A stretch of 64,000 bases of DNA, taken from contig NZ_CP061281.1 of NCBI RefSeq assembly GCF_014621695.1, positions 6,014,001 to 6,078,000 on the forward strand, in the 5' to 3' direction. The first letter of the stretch is position 1; every line of letters begins with the position of its first letter. Source of the DNA: Streptomyces xanthii (GTDB taxonomy: Bacteria > Actinomycetota > Actinomycetes > Streptomycetales > Streptomycetaceae). The notes beneath the pieces are model-generated. The model saw nothing but the letters and a program-made list of their open reading frames with translations. It made no database searches and had not been told where the DNA came from. The translations under genes were made by a program, and so were the position numbers. Shown piece after piece: positions 1 to 9,636 of the stretch.

Positions 1-90
1 CTGCGGCACGTCCAGGTCGACGTCCCGCAGCACCACCGTCTCGCCGAACGTCTTGCGGACGGACTCCATCCGCAGCACCGGCTCGGTCAT
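1..90 (-). CDS. Amino-acid ABC transporter ATP-binding protein, N-terminal fragment
   Basis: Only the first 30 codons are inside the window; the gene continues past the left edge. The visible reading (MTEPVLRMESVRKTFGETVV...) is the beta-strand start of an ABC ATPase just before the Walker A loop, as in GlnQ/HisP-type proteins. Its ATG overlaps the stop of the permease at 87-89 in an ATGA, so the two are translationally coupled. The order binding protein, permease, ATPase is the usual polar amino-acid uptake operon. Substrate cannot be told from this fragment. Confidence 0.8.
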   Translation of the reverse strand, partial: MTEPVLRMESVRKTFGETVVLRDVDLDVPQ

Positions 91-968
91 ACGAGACCTC
101 CTTGCGCCCGGCGCCGGTCCATCCGGGCCGTCACCCAGTCGGTGAACCGGGTCATGGGGATCGTGAGCGCGACGAACACCAGACCCGCCACCACGTAGGG
201 CGTGTAGTTGAAGTCCTTGCTCGCGATGATCTGCGCCGCGTACACGGCGTCCACCGCCCCGCCGATGGAGACCAGGCCCGTGTCCTTCTGGAGCGAGACC
301 AGGTCGTTCAGCAACGGCGGCACGACACGGCGCACCGCCTGGGGGATCACCACGTGCCGCAGCGTCTGCCGGTTGCTCAGCCCCAGGGAGCGCGCGGCGG
401 CCCGCTGCGAGGGGTGCACGGACTCGATGCCGGCCCGGAACACCTCGGCGACGTACGCCGAGTACGTGAGCACGAGCGCGGCGCCGCCGAGCAGCACCGG
501 ATCCGTCGTCACGCCCTGGAGGCGCAGCGCGGGCACGCCGAAGATGACGAGCAACAGGCAGATGATGAGCGGCAGTCCGCGGAAGAAGTCCGTGTAGGCC
601 GTAGCCAGGGCGCGCAGCGGGAAGAAGACCGGGCCACGCAGCGTCCGCGCGAGCGCCAGCAGCATCCCCAGGACGAGCACGCACGCGCCGCACACCACAA
701 GAAGGCGCACGTTCAGCCACAGCCCGTCCAAGACCTGGGGCAGCGCCACGCGCGCGTAGTGCGCACTGAAGAACGTCTCCTTCGTCCGCTCCCAGCCGGG
801 GGAGTTGACGACGACGAGGAACAGCACCGCGCCGGTCACCAGGGTGCTCAGCGCCGCCACGGCCGTCGCCCGGCGCGCGCGGACCCGCTTGTGCCGCTCG
901 CGCGCCAGACGGCGCTCCGAGGGTACGTAGGCGTCTTCGACGGCGGACGCCTCCTTCGTGACGGTCAC
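87..968 (-). CDS. Amino-acid ABC transporter permease
   Basis: Integral membrane permease of the polar amino-acid (HisM/GlnP) family, 293 residues. The GTG start at 966-968 overlaps the binding-protein stop in a GTGA. A charged N-terminus (about 35 residues) precedes hydrophobic segments beginning near residue 36. The cytoplasmic EAA loop, which contacts the ATPase, is visible around residues 205-235 (AAARSLGLSNRQTLRHVVIP). A longer same-frame reading reaches back through the binding-protein gene but is only an open shadow. It pairs with the upstream binding protein and the downstream ATPase. The family assignment is firm; the transported amino acid is not determined. Confidence 0.9.
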   Translation of the reverse strand: MTVTKEASAVEDAYVPSERRLARERHKRVRARRATAVAALSTLVTGAVLFLVVVNSPGWERTKETFFSAHYARVALPQVLDGLWLNVRLLVVCGACVLVLGMLLALARTLRGPVFFPLRALATAYTDFFRGLPLIICLLLVIFGVPALRLQGVTTDPVLLGGAALVLTYSAYVAEVFRAGIESVHPSQRAAARSLGLSNRQTLRHVVIPQAVRRVVPPLLNDLVSLQKDTGLVSIGGAVDAVYAAQIIASKDFNYTPYVVAGLVFVALTIPMTRFTDWVTARMDRRRAQGGLV

Positions 969-1843
969 TTGAGCACCGGAGCGTCGACGGCTTCGGAGAG
1001 CCACTTCTTCTCCAGGGAGGCGAGCGTGCCGTTGTCGCGGAGCTTGTCCACGGCGCCGGAGACGCACGAGGTCAGCGCGCTCTCCTTGTCGAGCACGAGG
1101 CCGAACCGCTCGGGCGTGCCCGTCGTGTTCTCGAACTGGCCCACCACTTCGGCGTCGGTGACCTCGGCGCCCGTGATGTAGAACGCGGTCGGCAGGTCGA
1201 CGACGATGGCGTCCACCTGGCCGTTCTTGAGAGCGGACTTGGCGAAGTCGTTCTTCTGGTAGACGGACGGCTTCTGGGTGGGCTTCACGAGGTCGTTGAC
1301 GAAGTCCAGGCTGGTGGTGCCCACTTGGGCGCCCAGCTTCACGTCCTTGAGGTCGGCGACGCTCTTCGCCTTGGCGGCCTTGGACGTCTTCAGGGCGACG
1401 ACGGCCTGGCGCACCTCGTAGTAGCCGGACGAGAACGCGACGGCCTTCTTGCGCTGGTCGCTGATCGACACCTGGTTGATGTCGAAGTCGAACTTCTTGG
1501 CGCCCGGGGCGAAGGAACTGTTGAACGGCACGGTCTGCCAGACCACTTGGCCCTTGTCGTAGCCGAGCTGCTTCGCCACGGCGTAGGCGACGGCAGATTC
1601 GAAGCCCTTCCCGTTGGCGGGGTCGTTGTCCTCGAACCACGGGGCGTAGGCGGGCTTGTCCGTGCCCACGGTGAGCTTCCCGGAGGCGACCGTGGCCAGC
1701 TCGCCCGGAGCGCAGGAGGCGGCCGTCGTGGCGTTCCCCGAGGCCTTCTTCTCGGGCTCGGGGGCGCAGGCCGAAGCGGTGACGAGGACGACGGCGGAGC
1801 AGACGGCGAGGCGCGCGACGCGCCGGGCGAGAGGCATGGGCAT
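965..1843 (-). CDS. Amino-acid ABC transporter substrate-binding lipoprotein
   Basis: Extracellular solute-binding protein family 3, 292 residues from the ATG at 1841-1843. An ATG two codons later is equally possible, and neither has a strong ribosome site. The N-terminus is a lipoprotein signal: two arginines, a hydrophobic run (LAVCSAVVLVTASAC), then a Cys-Ala-Pro-Glu-Pro tether. The body has the family layout, with an early GTDKPAYAPWFE ligand-binding segment and a KKWLSEA end typical of polar amino-acid receptors. It should capture an amino acid outside the membrane for the coupled permease at 87-968. A palindrome at 1893-1906 lies about 50 bp upstream and may be its operator. Confidence 0.88.
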   Translation of the reverse strand: MPMPLARRVARLAVCSAVVLVTASACAPEPEKKASGNATTAASCAPGELATVASGKLTVGTDKPAYAPWFEDNDPANGKGFESAVAYAVAKQLGYDKGQVVWQTVPFNSSFAPGAKKFDFDINQVSISDQRKKAVAFSSGYYEVRQAVVALKTSKAAKAKSVADLKDVKLGAQVGTTSLDFVNDLVKPTQKPSVYQKNDFAKSALKNGQVDAIVVDLPTAFYITGAEVTDAEVVGQFENTTGTPERFGLVLDKESALTSCVSGAVDKLRDNGTLASLEKKWLSEAVDAPVLK

Positions 1844-1892
1844 GGCGGGAGACTGACAGTGCGCGGCCTCGCCTGTCGAGATCAGGCCGGTA

Positions 1893-1906
1893 ACTGTCCG
1901 GATAGT
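1893..1906. promoter_or_regulatory. 14-bp near-palindrome upstream of the amino-acid ABC operon
   Basis: ACTGTCCGGATAGT is an inverted repeat with one asymmetric base pair, centred about 55 bp before the binding-protein start. Its position suggests a repressor or activator site for the operon at 1-1843. The cognate regulator is not in the window. Confidence 0.45.
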
Positions 1907-2007
1907 GGAACGGTGTTGCTGCATTGTGAACAGCAGCCGGCCCGCCCCCACTTGCTCGCGTGCTCGCGCCCAAGTGGGTCCCTACGGGGTCTACGAGGTC
2001 TGCGGGG

Positions 2008-2664
2008 TCACCAACCGCGGGCGCGCCACTCCGGGAGGCCCGGGCGCTCGGCGCCCAGCGTCGTGTCGTTCCCGTGCCCCGGGTAGACCCAGGTCTCGTC
2101 GGGGAGCACGTCGAAGAGCTTCGTCTCCACGTCGTCGATGAGGCTGGCGAACGCCTTCGGGTCCTTCCACGTGTTGCCCACGCCGCCCGGGAAGAGGCAG
2201 TCGCCCGTGAAGACGTGCGGGTGGCCGTGCGGGTCGTCGTAGACGAGCGCGATGGAGCCCGGCGTGTGGCCCACCAGATGGCGGGCCGTGAGCCGCACGT
2301 TCCCGAACTCGATCACGTCCCCGTCGGCGACGGTCACGTCCGTCGCCACGGGGATGCCCTCGGCGTCGTCGCGCCCCGCGTACGTGCGCGCGCCGGTCGC
2401 CTCGACGACCTCCGCGAGCGCCTGCCAGTGGTCGCCGTGCCGGTGGGTGGTGACGACGGCGGCGATGCCGTCGTCACCGATGAGGCGCAGCAGGGTCGCC
2501 GGCTCGTTCGCCGCGTCGATCAGGAGCTGCTGGTCGGTCGCCCGGCAGCGCAGCAGGTACGCGTTGTTGTCCATCGGGCCGACCGCGACCTTGGAGATCA
2601 TCAGGTCCCGCAGCTCGTGCACGTCCGCCGGGCCGCCGACCTTCACTGCTCCGCTGTACGTCAT
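2008..2664 (-). CDS. Metallo-beta-lactamase-fold hydrolase (glyoxalase II-like)
   Basis: A 218-residue MBL-fold protein. The metal-binding signature THRHGDH is at about residues 89-95. Further histidines follow in HLVGHTPGS, a GDCLFPGG segment carries the bridging aspartate, and a C-terminal YPGHG supplies the last ligand. This spacing resembles hydroxyacylglutathione hydrolase-like enzymes acting on thioesters; Streptomyces lacks glutathione, so a mycothiol-linked or other thioester is plausible (inference). It ends 344 bp from uvrA's divergent neighbour and follows the mycothiol-dependent isomerase-family gene by 9 bp on the same strand, suggesting co-transcription. Confidence 0.85.
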   Translation of the reverse strand: MTYSGAVKVGGPADVHELRDLMISKVAVGPMDNNAYLLRCRATDQQLLIDAANEPATLLRLIGDDGIAAVVTTHRHGDHWQALAEVVEATGARTYAGRDDAEGIPVATDVTVADGDVIEFGNVRLTARHLVGHTPGSIALVYDDPHGHPHVFTGDCLFPGGVGNTWKDPKAFASLIDDVETKLFDVLPDETWVYPGHGNDTTLGAERPGLPEWRARGW

Positions 2665-2673
2665 GGGATCAGC

Positions 2674-3399
2674 CTATAGCGGGGGCAGGGAGGGCAGCGT
2701 GCCCCGGTCGACGGTCAGTGCGCTGCCGTCCCGGCGGCCCGAGAGCCAGCCCAGGAGGTCCGCCTGGCGTCCGCGCACGACGATGCCGAGCGGCGGCACC
2801 GCGCCGTCCTCGATCTCCTCCACGGTGGGGCTCTGCACCGCGCCCGTGGAGACCATCCGGCCGTCGTCCTGCTTGATCAGGACCGGCGGCAGGCCCGGGT
2901 GGTCGCGGAAGCGCCGGGCGAGGAAGTTGATCTCGCGCTGGGTGAACTCCGCCGAGAGGTCCTCCAGCTCGTAGCCGATCCCGAGGTCCACGTGGTGCAG
3001 GTCCACCTCGATCCAGCGGCGGAACGGCACGTTGCCGGCCGCGTCCTTGACGCCGTTGCGCAGCTCGACCGTGCGGGCCCAGTCGGCCTCCTCGGCACCC
3101 TTGCGCTGGAACCGCTCGGCGCTCGCCCGCAGGTCCGCCACCTGATCGCGCAGCTCGCGCGGGGCGTCCCGCACGATGTCGGCGTCGCGCGCCTCGGCGC
3201 TCGCGTACATCGGCAGGCCCGCGAGAACGTTGACGAGCGCGTCCGCGTTCCGGGAGAGGTGGGCGAGGACGTGGCCCCGGCTCCAGCCGGGCAGCCGTGA
3301 CGGCTCGCTCACGGCGGCGTTGTCCAGGGTGGCGACAGCGGCGAGCAGCCGGTCGGTCGCTTCGCGTACAGACACCAGGTCGCGCACATGATCACTCAT
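2674..3399 (-). CDS. Maleylpyruvate isomerase-family, mycothiol-dependent-type protein
   Basis: A 241-residue protein of the DinB/MDMPI fold, starting at the ATG at 3397-3399 (MSDHVRDLVSV). Longer upstream readings exist but lack the domain. The N-terminal four-helix domain contains the family motif PGWSRGHVLAHLSRNADAL, whose histidine is a metal ligand in characterised relatives. A small C-terminal SCP-like domain ends with GWLSGR. Mycothiol S-transferase or isomerase activity is known for the family, but the substrate here is unknown. It is the first gene of a two-gene minus-strand unit with the MBL hydrolase and is divergent from uvrA. Confidence 0.85.
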   Translation of the reverse strand: MSDHVRDLVSVREATDRLLAAVATLDNAAVSEPSRLPGWSRGHVLAHLSRNADALVNVLAGLPMYASAEARDADIVRDAPRELRDQVADLRASAERFQRKGAEEADWARTVELRNGVKDAAGNVPFRRWIEVDLHHVDLGIGYELEDLSAEFTQREINFLARRFRDHPGLPPVLIKQDDGRMVSTGAVQSPTVEEIEDGAVPPLGIVVRGRQADLLGWLSGRRDGSALTVDRGTLPSLPPL

Positions 3400-3457
3400 G
3401 ACGCCGACGATAGTCGGGCCACACGTTCGGGTGAAGGTCGCCTGCCCCTCACTGAAA

Positions 3458-3477
3458 TCGAATGTACGTGCTATAGG
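3458..3477 (+). promoter_or_regulatory. Candidate uvrA promoter with SOS-box-like sequence
   Basis: TCGAATGTACGTGCTATAGG combines a partial match to the actinobacterial LexA box (TCGAAC-N4-GTTCGA, about 9 of 12 defined positions) with a TATAGG -10-like hexamer. It lies 210 bp before the uvrA start, in the 288-bp divergent region shared with the isomerase-family gene. uvrA is LexA-controlled in mycobacteria, so regulation is plausible but the match is imperfect. Confidence 0.35.
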
Positions 3478-3687
3478 CTCGCGTGCGGCGTCGGGCATTC
3501 TTGAAGGTCCGGGTTTGTTACCCATCAGGGAATCCGACCGGCGTTGTCAGTGGCTCCCTCTAGTCTTCGTAAGGGCAGTCCTCCCGGGCCTTCCGCGTCC
3601 GCCGCGACGCGGCCCGCCCGGGACGCCCGACCTCGGGGGACGGGGGCTCCGCCCCTGTCACTTCACTCAAGAAAGGTGCGGACCGGC

Positions 3688-6600
3688 GTGGCCGACCGTC
3701 TCATCGTCCGTGGTGCGCGCGAGCACAATCTCCGGAACGTCTCGCTCGACCTTCCGCGCGACTCCCTCATCGTCTTCACCGGTCTGTCCGGCTCCGGCAA
3801 GTCCTCGCTCGCCTTCGACACGATCTTCGCCGAGGGACAGCGCCGCTACGTGGAGTCGCTGTCCTCGTACGCCCGCCAGTTCCTCGGCCAGATGGACAAG
3901 CCCGACGTCGACTTCATCGAGGGCCTCTCACCGGCCGTCTCGATCGACCAGAAGTCCACGTCGCGCAACCCGCGGTCCACGGTCGGCACCATCACCGAGG
4001 TCTACGACTACCTGCGCCTGCTCTTCGCGCGCATCGGCAAGCCGCACTGTCCGCAGTGCGGCCGCCCGATCGCCCGCCAGTCGCCGCAGGCCATCGTGGA
4101 CAAGGTCCTCGAGCTGCCCGAGGGCAGCCGCTTCCAGGTCCTGTCGCCACTCGTGCGCGAGCGCAAGGGCGAGTTCGTCGACCTCTTCGCCGACCTCCAG
4201 ACGAAGGGCTACGCCCGCGCACGCGTGGACGGCACGACGGTCCAGCTCTCCGAGCCGCCCACACTGAAGAAGCAGGAGAAGCACACCATCGAAGTGGTCG
4301 TCGACCGCCTCACGGTGAAGGACTCCGCCAAGCGCCGCCTCACCGACTCCGTGGAGACCGCCCTCGGCCTGTCGGGCGGCATGGTCGTGCTCGACTTCGT
4401 CGACCTCCCCGAGGACGACCCGGAGCGCGAGCGCATGTACTCCGAGCACCTGTACTGCCCGCACGACGACCTCTCCTTCGAGGAGCTCGAGCCCCGCTCC
4501 TTCTCGTTCAACTCGCCGTTCGGCGCCTGCCCCGACTGCACCGGCATCGGCACCCGCATGGAGGTGGACCCGGAGCTGATCGTCCCCGACGAGGACAAGT
4601 CGCTGGACGAGGGCGCCATCCACCCCTGGTCGCACGGCCACACCAAGGACTACTTCGGCCGCCTCATCGGGGCACTCGCCGACGCCCTCGGCTTCCGTAC
4701 GGACATCCCCTTCGCCGGGCTGCCGCAGCGCGCAAGGAAGGCGCTCCTGTACGGCCACAAGACCCAGATCGAGGTCCGCTACCGCAACCGGTACGGGCGC
4801 GAGCGGGTCTACACGACGCCCTTCGAAGGCGCCGTCCCCTTCGTGAAGCGCCGCCACAGCGAGGCCGAGTCGGACTCCAGCCGCGAGCGCTTCGAGGGCT
4901 ACATGCGCGAGGTGCCCTGCCCCACCTGTGAGGGCACGCGCCTGAAGCCGATCGTTCTGGCCGTCACGGTCATGGGGAAGTCGATCGCCGAGGTCTCGGC
5001 CATGTCGATCAGCGACTGCGCCGACTTCCTGGCCCAGCTGACGCTGAACGCGCGCGACAAGAAGATCGCCGAGCGCGTCCTCAAGGAGGTCAACGAGCGG
5101 CTCCGCTTCCTCGTCGACGTCGGCCTCGACTACCTGTCGCTCAACCGCGCGGCGGGCACCCTCTCCGGCGGCGAGGCCCAGCGCATCCGTCTCGCCACCC
5201 AGATCGGGTCCGGCCTCGTCGGTGTCCTCTACGTGCTCGACGAGCCCTCCATCGGCCTGCACCAGCGGGACAACCACCGGCTGATCGAGACCCTCGTCCG
5301 CCTGCGCGACATGGGCAACACGCTCATCGTGGTCGAGCACGACGAGGACACGATCAACGTCGCCGACTGGGTCGTCGACATCGGCCCCGGCGCGGGCGAG
5401 CACGGCGGCAAGGTCGTGCACAGCGGCCCCTTGAAGGAGCTGCTGGGCAACGCGGAATCGATGACCGGCCAGTACCTGTCGGGCAAGAAGTCGATCCCGG
5501 TCCCCGACATCCGCCGGCCCGTCGACCCCTCGCGCCGCCTGACCGTCCACGGCGCCAAGGAGAACAACCTGCGGGACATCGACGTGTCCTTCCCGCTGGG
5601 CGTCCTCACGGCAGTCACCGGAGTCTCCGGCTCCGGCAAGTCGACGCTGGTCAACGACATCCTGTACACGCACCTGGCCCGCGAGCTCAACGGCGCGCGG
5701 TCCGTCCCCGGCCGCCACACGCGGGTCGAGGGCGACGACCTCGTCGACAAGGTCGTGCACGTCGACCAGTCGCCCATCGGCCGCACCCCGCGGTCGAACC
5801 CGGCGACGTACACGGGCGTCTTCGACCACGTCCGCAAGCTGTTCGCCGAGACCACCGAGGCCAAGGTGCGCGGCTACCTGCCCGGACGCTTCTCCTTCAA
5901 CGTCAAGGGCGGCCGCTGCGAGAACTGCTCGGGCGACGGCACGATCAAGATCGAGATGAACTTCCTCCCGGACGTCTACGTCCCGTGCGAGGTCTGCCAC
6001 GGTGCGCGATACAACCGCGAGACGCTGGAGGTCCACTACAAGGGCAAGTCCATCGCCGAGGTCCTGGACATGCCGATCGAGGAGGCCCTCGGCTTCTTCG
6101 AGGCGGTCCCGGCGATCGCCCGTCATCTGAGGACGCTCAACGACGTGGGCCTCGGCTACGTCCGTCTCGGGCAGTCGGCGCCGACCCTCTCCGGCGGTGA
6201 GGCGCAGCGCGTGAAGCTCGCGAGCGAGCTGCAGAAGCGTTCGACGGGCCGCACGGTCTACGTGCTCGACGAGCCGACCACCGGTCTGCACTTCGAGGAC
6301 ATCAGCAAGCTGATCACGGTCCTGTCGGGCCTTGTCGACAAGGGGAACTCGGTCATCGTGATCGAGCACAACCTCGACGTGATCAAGACGGCCGACTGGA
6401 TCGTCGACATGGGCCCGGAGGGGGGCAACGGAGGCGGTCTGGTCGTCGCCGAGGGCACCCCGGAGCAGGTCGCGGCCGTCCCGACGAGCCACACCGGCAA
6501 GTTCCTCCAGGACGTGCTGGGCGCGGACCGGGTGGGCGACGCCGTGGTGCCGGCGGCGCGGACGCGCAAGCCGGCCAAGAAGGCCGTCGCCGCGGCGGCC

Positions 6601-6726
6601 AAGGCTCCGGCGAAGAAGACCGCGACCGCGAAGACGGTCAAGACGGCCAAGGCGACCAAGGCGGCTGCGACCAAGACGACCAAGGCGGCTGCGAAGAAGG
6701 CGACGAGCCGGACGCGCAAGGCCTGA
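3688..6726 (+). CDS. uvrA: UvrABC excinuclease subunit A
   Basis: DNA-damage recognition ATPase of nucleotide excision repair, 1012 residues from the GTG at 3688, which has GAAAGG 11 bp upstream. Two ABC ATPase modules are complete: Walker A at residues 32-40 (GLSGSGKSS) and about 645-653 (GVSGSGKST), with LSGGEAQR signatures near 493 and 834. The C-terminal zinc module is present (CENCSGDG...CEVC, from about residue 744). After residue about 955 comes a 57-residue tail almost entirely of Lys, Ala, Thr and Arg, like a histone H1 tail. This tail is beyond the usual UvrA core, probably adds nonspecific DNA binding, and is also seen in other streptomycetes as far as I recall. Confidence 0.97.
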   Translation: MADRLIVRGAREHNLRNVSLDLPRDSLIVFTGLSGSGKSSLAFDTIFAEGQRRYVESLSSYARQFLGQMDKPDVDFIEGLSPAVSIDQKSTSRNPRSTVGTITEVYDYLRLLFARIGKPHCPQCGRPIARQSPQAIVDKVLELPEGSRFQVLSPLVRERKGEFVDLFADLQTKGYARARVDGTTVQLSEPPTLKKQEKHTIEVVVDRLTVKDSAKRRLTDSVETALGLSGGMVVLDFVDLPEDDPERERMYSEHLYCPHDDLSFEELEPRSFSFNSPFGACPDCTGIGTRMEVDPELIVPDEDKSLDEGAIHPWSHGHTKDYFGRLIGALADALGFRTDIPFAGLPQRARKALLYGHKTQIEVRYRNRYGRERVYTTPFEGAVPFVKRRHSEAESDSSRERFEGYMREVPCPTCEGTRLKPIVLAVTVMGKSIAEVSAMSISDCADFLAQLTLNARDKKIAERVLKEVNERLRFLVDVGLDYLSLNRAAGTLSGGEAQRIRLATQIGSGLVGVLYVLDEPSIGLHQRDNHRLIETLVRLRDMGNTLIVVEHDEDTINVADWVVDIGPGAGEHGGKVVHSGPLKELLGNAESMTGQYLSGKKSIPVPDIRRPVDPSRRLTVHGAKENNLRDIDVSFPLGVLTAVTGVSGSGKSTLVNDILYTHLARELNGARSVPGRHTRVEGDDLVDKVVHVDQSPIGRTPRSNPATYTGVFDHVRKLFAETTEAKVRGYLPGRFSFNVKGGRCENCSGDGTIKIEMNFLPDVYVPCEVCHGARYNRETLEVHYKGKSIAEVLDMPIEEALGFFEAVPAIARHLRTLNDVGLGYVRLGQSAPTLSGGEAQRVKLASELQKRSTGRTVYVLDEPTTGLHFEDISKLITVLSGLVDKGNSVIVIEHNLDVIKTADWIVDMGPEGGNGGGLVVAEGTPEQVAAVPTSHTGKFLQDVLGADRVGDAVVPAARTRKPAKKAVAAAAKAPAKKTATAKTVKTAKATKAAATKTTKAAAKKATSRTRKA

Positions 6727-6784
6727 ACCGCGACAACAGAGAGTGCGGGTGCGTGGCGATCCCGTCACGCTCCGTGAAATTTTC

Positions 6785-6815
6785 GGCGCCCCGTGGGAAC
6801 TCCCCGCGGGGCGCC
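6785..6815 (+). terminator. Hairpin after uvrA
   Basis: A 9-bp perfect G+C stem, GGCGCCCCG (6785-6793) with CGGGGCGCC (6807-6815), 13-nt loop. It lies between the convergent uvrA and kinase genes, so it may act on both strands. No T tract follows. Confidence 0.6.
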
Positions 6816-6912
6816 GTGCGTTCTCTGATCAACCGGCCGACGCCGGACGCACGTTGACAACTGGAGAGGGAAAGAGGGAGGGGAAGACGGGGGTGTGGGG
6901 TGGAGCAGGCGG

Positions 6913-7854
6913 CTACAGGGAGCCGACCTCGGCGGCGTACGGCGGCTCCGCGCCCGCCCGGGAGCACGTGATCGCCGCGGCGCGGGCGGCGAAGCGCAGC
7001 AACCGGCTCCAGTTGTCGCCGCTCAACTGCCCGAGCGCGATGGGAGAGAGGGCGCCGAGCGCCGAAAGTCCGTGCAGCAGCGCCGCGTTGACGGTGTCGC
7101 CCGCGCCGATCGTGTCCACGACGTCCACGTCCTCGCCCGGCACTGAGTGGGTTGCGCCGTCCCGGGTGAAGGCGGTCAGGCCCTCGCCGCCGCTCGTGAC
7201 GACCACGGCCGACGGGCCGGCGGTCAGCCATTCCTGAGGGGTGCCGCCCAGCCACCGGGCGTCCTCCTCGGACAGCTTCAGCAGGGCCGTCGAGGGCAGC
7301 CAGCTCTTGAATCGGGCGCGGTAGGCGTCCGGGTCGGGGATCAGACCGGCCCGGATGTTGGGGTCGAGCGCCGTGAAGACCCCCGAGGCGGCGGAGGCCC
7401 GCATCAGCTCCTCGTACGCGGTGGCGCCCGGCTCCAGCACGAGCGAGCAGGTGCCGAACGACACCGCCCGCGTCCCCACGGGCAAGGCGCCCGGCACCGC
7501 GAACAGCCGGTCGGCGGTGCCCTCCACGTAGAAGGAGTATCCGGCGGAGCCGTCGGCGCCGATGGAAGCGACGGCCAGCGTCGTCGGCTCGTCGCCCCGC
7601 TGTACGGGGGAGACGTCCACGCCGGCCTCCCGTAGCCCGCCGAGAAGGGCCTCGCCGAACGCGTCACGGGACACGCGGGAGCAGAAGGCGACGGGGGAGC
7701 CGAGCCGGCCCAGCGCCACCGCCGTGTTGTAGGGACCGCCGCCCAGGCGCGGAGCGAGGTCGGGGAGCGGGCCCCGGCCCCCGTCCGGCCCGGCACCGGC
7801 GTTCGGCCCCTGCGGGACGAGGTCGATCAGGGCCTCTCCGGCGACGACGATCAC
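6913..7854 (-). CDS. PfkB-family carbohydrate kinase, probable fructokinase
   Basis: A 313-residue ribokinase/PfkB-family sugar kinase from the GTG at 7852-7854, preceded by GAGAGG. The N-terminal GEALIDL and GGGPYNTAVALGRLG segments are the sugar-binding signature 1. Signature 2, DTIGAGDTVNAAL, carries the catalytic aspartate near residue 253. Context decides the substrate: the symporter at 7982 and two GH32 fructosidases surround it, so phosphorylation of free fructose released by GH32 is the likely reaction, as CscK does in E. coli. It lies 127 bp after the symporter stop on the same strand and is probably co-transcribed with it. Confidence 0.87.
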   Translation of the reverse strand: MIVVAGEALIDLVPQGPNAGAGPDGGRGPLPDLAPRLGGGPYNTAVALGRLGSPVAFCSRVSRDAFGEALLGGLREAGVDVSPVQRGDEPTTLAVASIGADGSAGYSFYVEGTADRLFAVPGALPVGTRAVSFGTCSLVLEPGATAYEELMRASAASGVFTALDPNIRAGLIPDPDAYRARFKSWLPSTALLKLSEEDARWLGGTPQEWLTAGPSAVVVTSGGEGLTAFTRDGATHSVPGEDVDVVDTIGAGDTVNAALLHGLSALGALSPIALGQLSGDNWSRLLRFAARAAAITCSRAGAEPPYAAEVGSL

Positions 7855-7981
7855 GGTGGTTCCTCTCGGGTGGTTCGGGGTGGGGCGGCTGCTGGGGAGT
7901 GGCGCAGCGTGGTGCGACGGTGTGGAGGTCGGGCGGGGCGGGTGGCACCGCGGGCACGCGCCGATGCCACCCGTGGGCAGG

Positions 7982-9361
7982 CTAGAGCTTCGCGGGGAGC
8001 AGGGTCTCGTGCTCGCCCGACTCCGACGCGTTCTCGCGGCCGGCGGGTGCGGCGAGGGCCGGGTCGGGCAGCGCGCTCCCGGAGAGCGCCTTCGCGTCGG
8101 GCCGGAGCGTGAGGACCGAGAGCGCGGTGAACAGGGCGACGACACCGGCCAGCAGGAGATAGGTGCGGGCGAACCCGATGGAGTCGTAGCCGATGCCGGC
8201 CAGGGGCGAGATCACGGCCGCGCCCAACTGCGCGGCGAGCTGGAAGCCGACCAGGTAGATCGAGGAGGACAGACGCGACTCGAAGTGCAGGTTGATGTAC
8301 TTGAAGATCGCGATGAGCATGATCGGCAGTTCGGCGGCGTGCATCAGCTTGACCGCGGAGATGGCGGCCGGATCGGTGACGAGACCGGACAGGCCGATGC
8401 GGGCGGCCATGATGCAGCCGGACAGCAGCAGGGACTTCTTGGGGCCGAGCCGGTTCACGAGGAAGGGGGCGAGCGCCATGCCGCCGGCTTCTAGGAAGAC
8501 CTGCACGGAGTTGAGATCGCTGTACATCCGGTTGCCTTCGCCGGCCGTCGAGAACAGTGAGGCGAAGTACGAGGGGAACATCTGGTCGTACGTGTTGTAC
8601 GTCGCGGTCACGGCGATCACGAAGAGCAGGAGCCCCCAGAAGGCCGGGTAGCGCAGCAGGGACTTCACGTCGGCCATCGACACGGAGGAGGCGGCGGCTT
8701 CCACGGCGGCCGAGCGACGCCCGTCGGTCACCCGGATCGAGACGATCAGGACGAGGAAGACGGCGGCCGAGACGGAGGCGGCCCAGAAGTTGAGACGGGG
8801 ATCTATGTTGAACAGCCGGCCCGCGAAGAACGTCGCCGCGGCCCAGCCCAGCGAGCCGAACATGCGGGCGCGGCCGAACTCGAAACCGTGGAAGCGGCCG
8901 AGGCGCTCCGTGTAGCTCTCCAGCGTGGCGACGGCGACGGCGAACGCCATGGCGAGATAGGCGGCCCCGACCAGCAGGCCGAGGGCGAACTGGGTCTTCA
9001 GCAGCGGCCCGTACACGTAGATGTACATGGGGCCCACGAGGAGCATCAGGCCGGAGACCCAGTACAGGAGGTTCTTGCGCAGGCCGAGCTTGTCCTGGAG
9101 GTAGCCGTAGACCGGCATGGTGATCAGGCAGCCGATGGCGTTGGCGCTGATCACGAGGGAGCTGCGGCCGGCGGACAGGCCGATGTCCTGGGTCAGCCAG
9201 ATGGAGAAGAGTGACCAGGACAGCGACCAGGTCACGAAGAACATGAACAGGGCCGCGCTGACGAGCGTGAAGTTCAGCCGGCGGCGGCTCGGGCCGGTGG
9301 TGACGGCGGGGGCACCGTGATGCCCCGTGGTCGGGCCCTGCCCGGTGGTCTGGTCGGTCAT
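7982..9361 (-). CDS. Oligosaccharide:H+ symporter, CscB/LacY-type (sucrose or fructo-oligosaccharide permease)
   Basis: A 459-residue, 12-helix major facilitator, starting at the ATG at 9359-9361 with GAGGGAG upstream. Several segments match the oligosaccharide:H+ symporter family: WSLSWSLFSIWL, YGYLQDKLGLRKNLLY, GFEFGRARMFGSLGWA, VNRLGPKKSLLL and LSSSIYLVGFQ. These agree closely with what I recall of E. coli CscB, the sucrose permease. The partner genes (fructokinase downstream, GH32 divergent) support sucrose or short fructan import. The divergent region to the GH32 contains two copies of the locus operator (9528-9542 and 9552-9566). The 30-residue N-terminal extension is low complexity and probably cytoplasmic. 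Confidence 0.88.
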   Translation of the reverse strand: MTDQTTGQGPTTGHHGAPAVTTGPSRRRLNFTLVSAALFMFFVTWSLSWSLFSIWLTQDIGLSAGRSSLVISANAIGCLITMPVYGYLQDKLGLRKNLLYWVSGLMLLVGPMYIYVYGPLLKTQFALGLLVGAAYLAMAFAVAVATLESYTERLGRFHGFEFGRARMFGSLGWAAATFFAGRLFNIDPRLNFWAASVSAAVFLVLIVSIRVTDGRRSAAVEAAASSVSMADVKSLLRYPAFWGLLLFVIAVTATYNTYDQMFPSYFASLFSTAGEGNRMYSDLNSVQVFLEAGGMALAPFLVNRLGPKKSLLLSGCIMAARIGLSGLVTDPAAISAVKLMHAAELPIMLIAIFKYINLHFESRLSSSIYLVGFQLAAQLGAAVISPLAGIGYDSIGFARTYLLLAGVVALFTALSVLTLRPDAKALSGSALPDPALAAPAGRENASESGEHETLLPAKL

Positions 9362-9527
9362 GTGCTGCGCTCCCTCGCGCCTGTGGCGCCCGTTCATGAT
9401 GCCGGAACGAATGGCTCCGCCTGGAGTCCGTGTGCGGCCGCGGACTGCGACCGGGGGTGGGGCGGTGGTGTTCCGGGTGGTTCCCGGTGTTCCGGCGGGC
9501 GGTGATCCGAAGTCCCTCGCACCTTTC

Positions 9528-9542
9528 CTGTCACGTGCTAGG
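9528..9542. promoter_or_regulatory. Fructan-locus operator, copy A
   Basis: CTGTCACGTGCTAGG matches the shared 15-bp element with two differences. It lies in the divergent region between the symporter and the GH32 gene, 24 bp from copy B. The core TCACGTG is palindromic, as expected for a LacI-family site. The LacI regulator at 17493-18524 is the likely binder (inference). Confidence 0.7.
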
Positions 9543-9551
9543 GCGGCACAA

Positions 9552-9566
9552 CTATCACGTGTTAGG
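9552..9566. promoter_or_regulatory. Fructan-locus operator, copy B
   Basis: CTATCACGTGTTAGG contains a 14-bp near-perfect palindrome (CTAWCACGTGWTAG). It lies 70 bp upstream of the GH32 start. The same element, with one base changed, occurs twice in the second divergent promoter at 15377-15391 and 15490-15504. Confidence 0.78.
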
Positions 9567-9636
9567 TTCGCGAAATCAAGACCTCGCCGGAACTCGGTGG
9601 AGTCGGCAGGAGTCAGCAGAAGCAAGGAGAAGGCGC

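Noticed and set aside
87..1973. Apparent 628-residue extension of the amino-acid permease
   Set aside because: The extra part reads through the binding-protein gene in a wrong frame and is low complexity.
3928..6768. 946-codon open frame antisense to uvrA
   Set aside because: Composition shadow of a high-GC gene; low-complexity Arg/Val/Asp/Leu content and no ribosome site.
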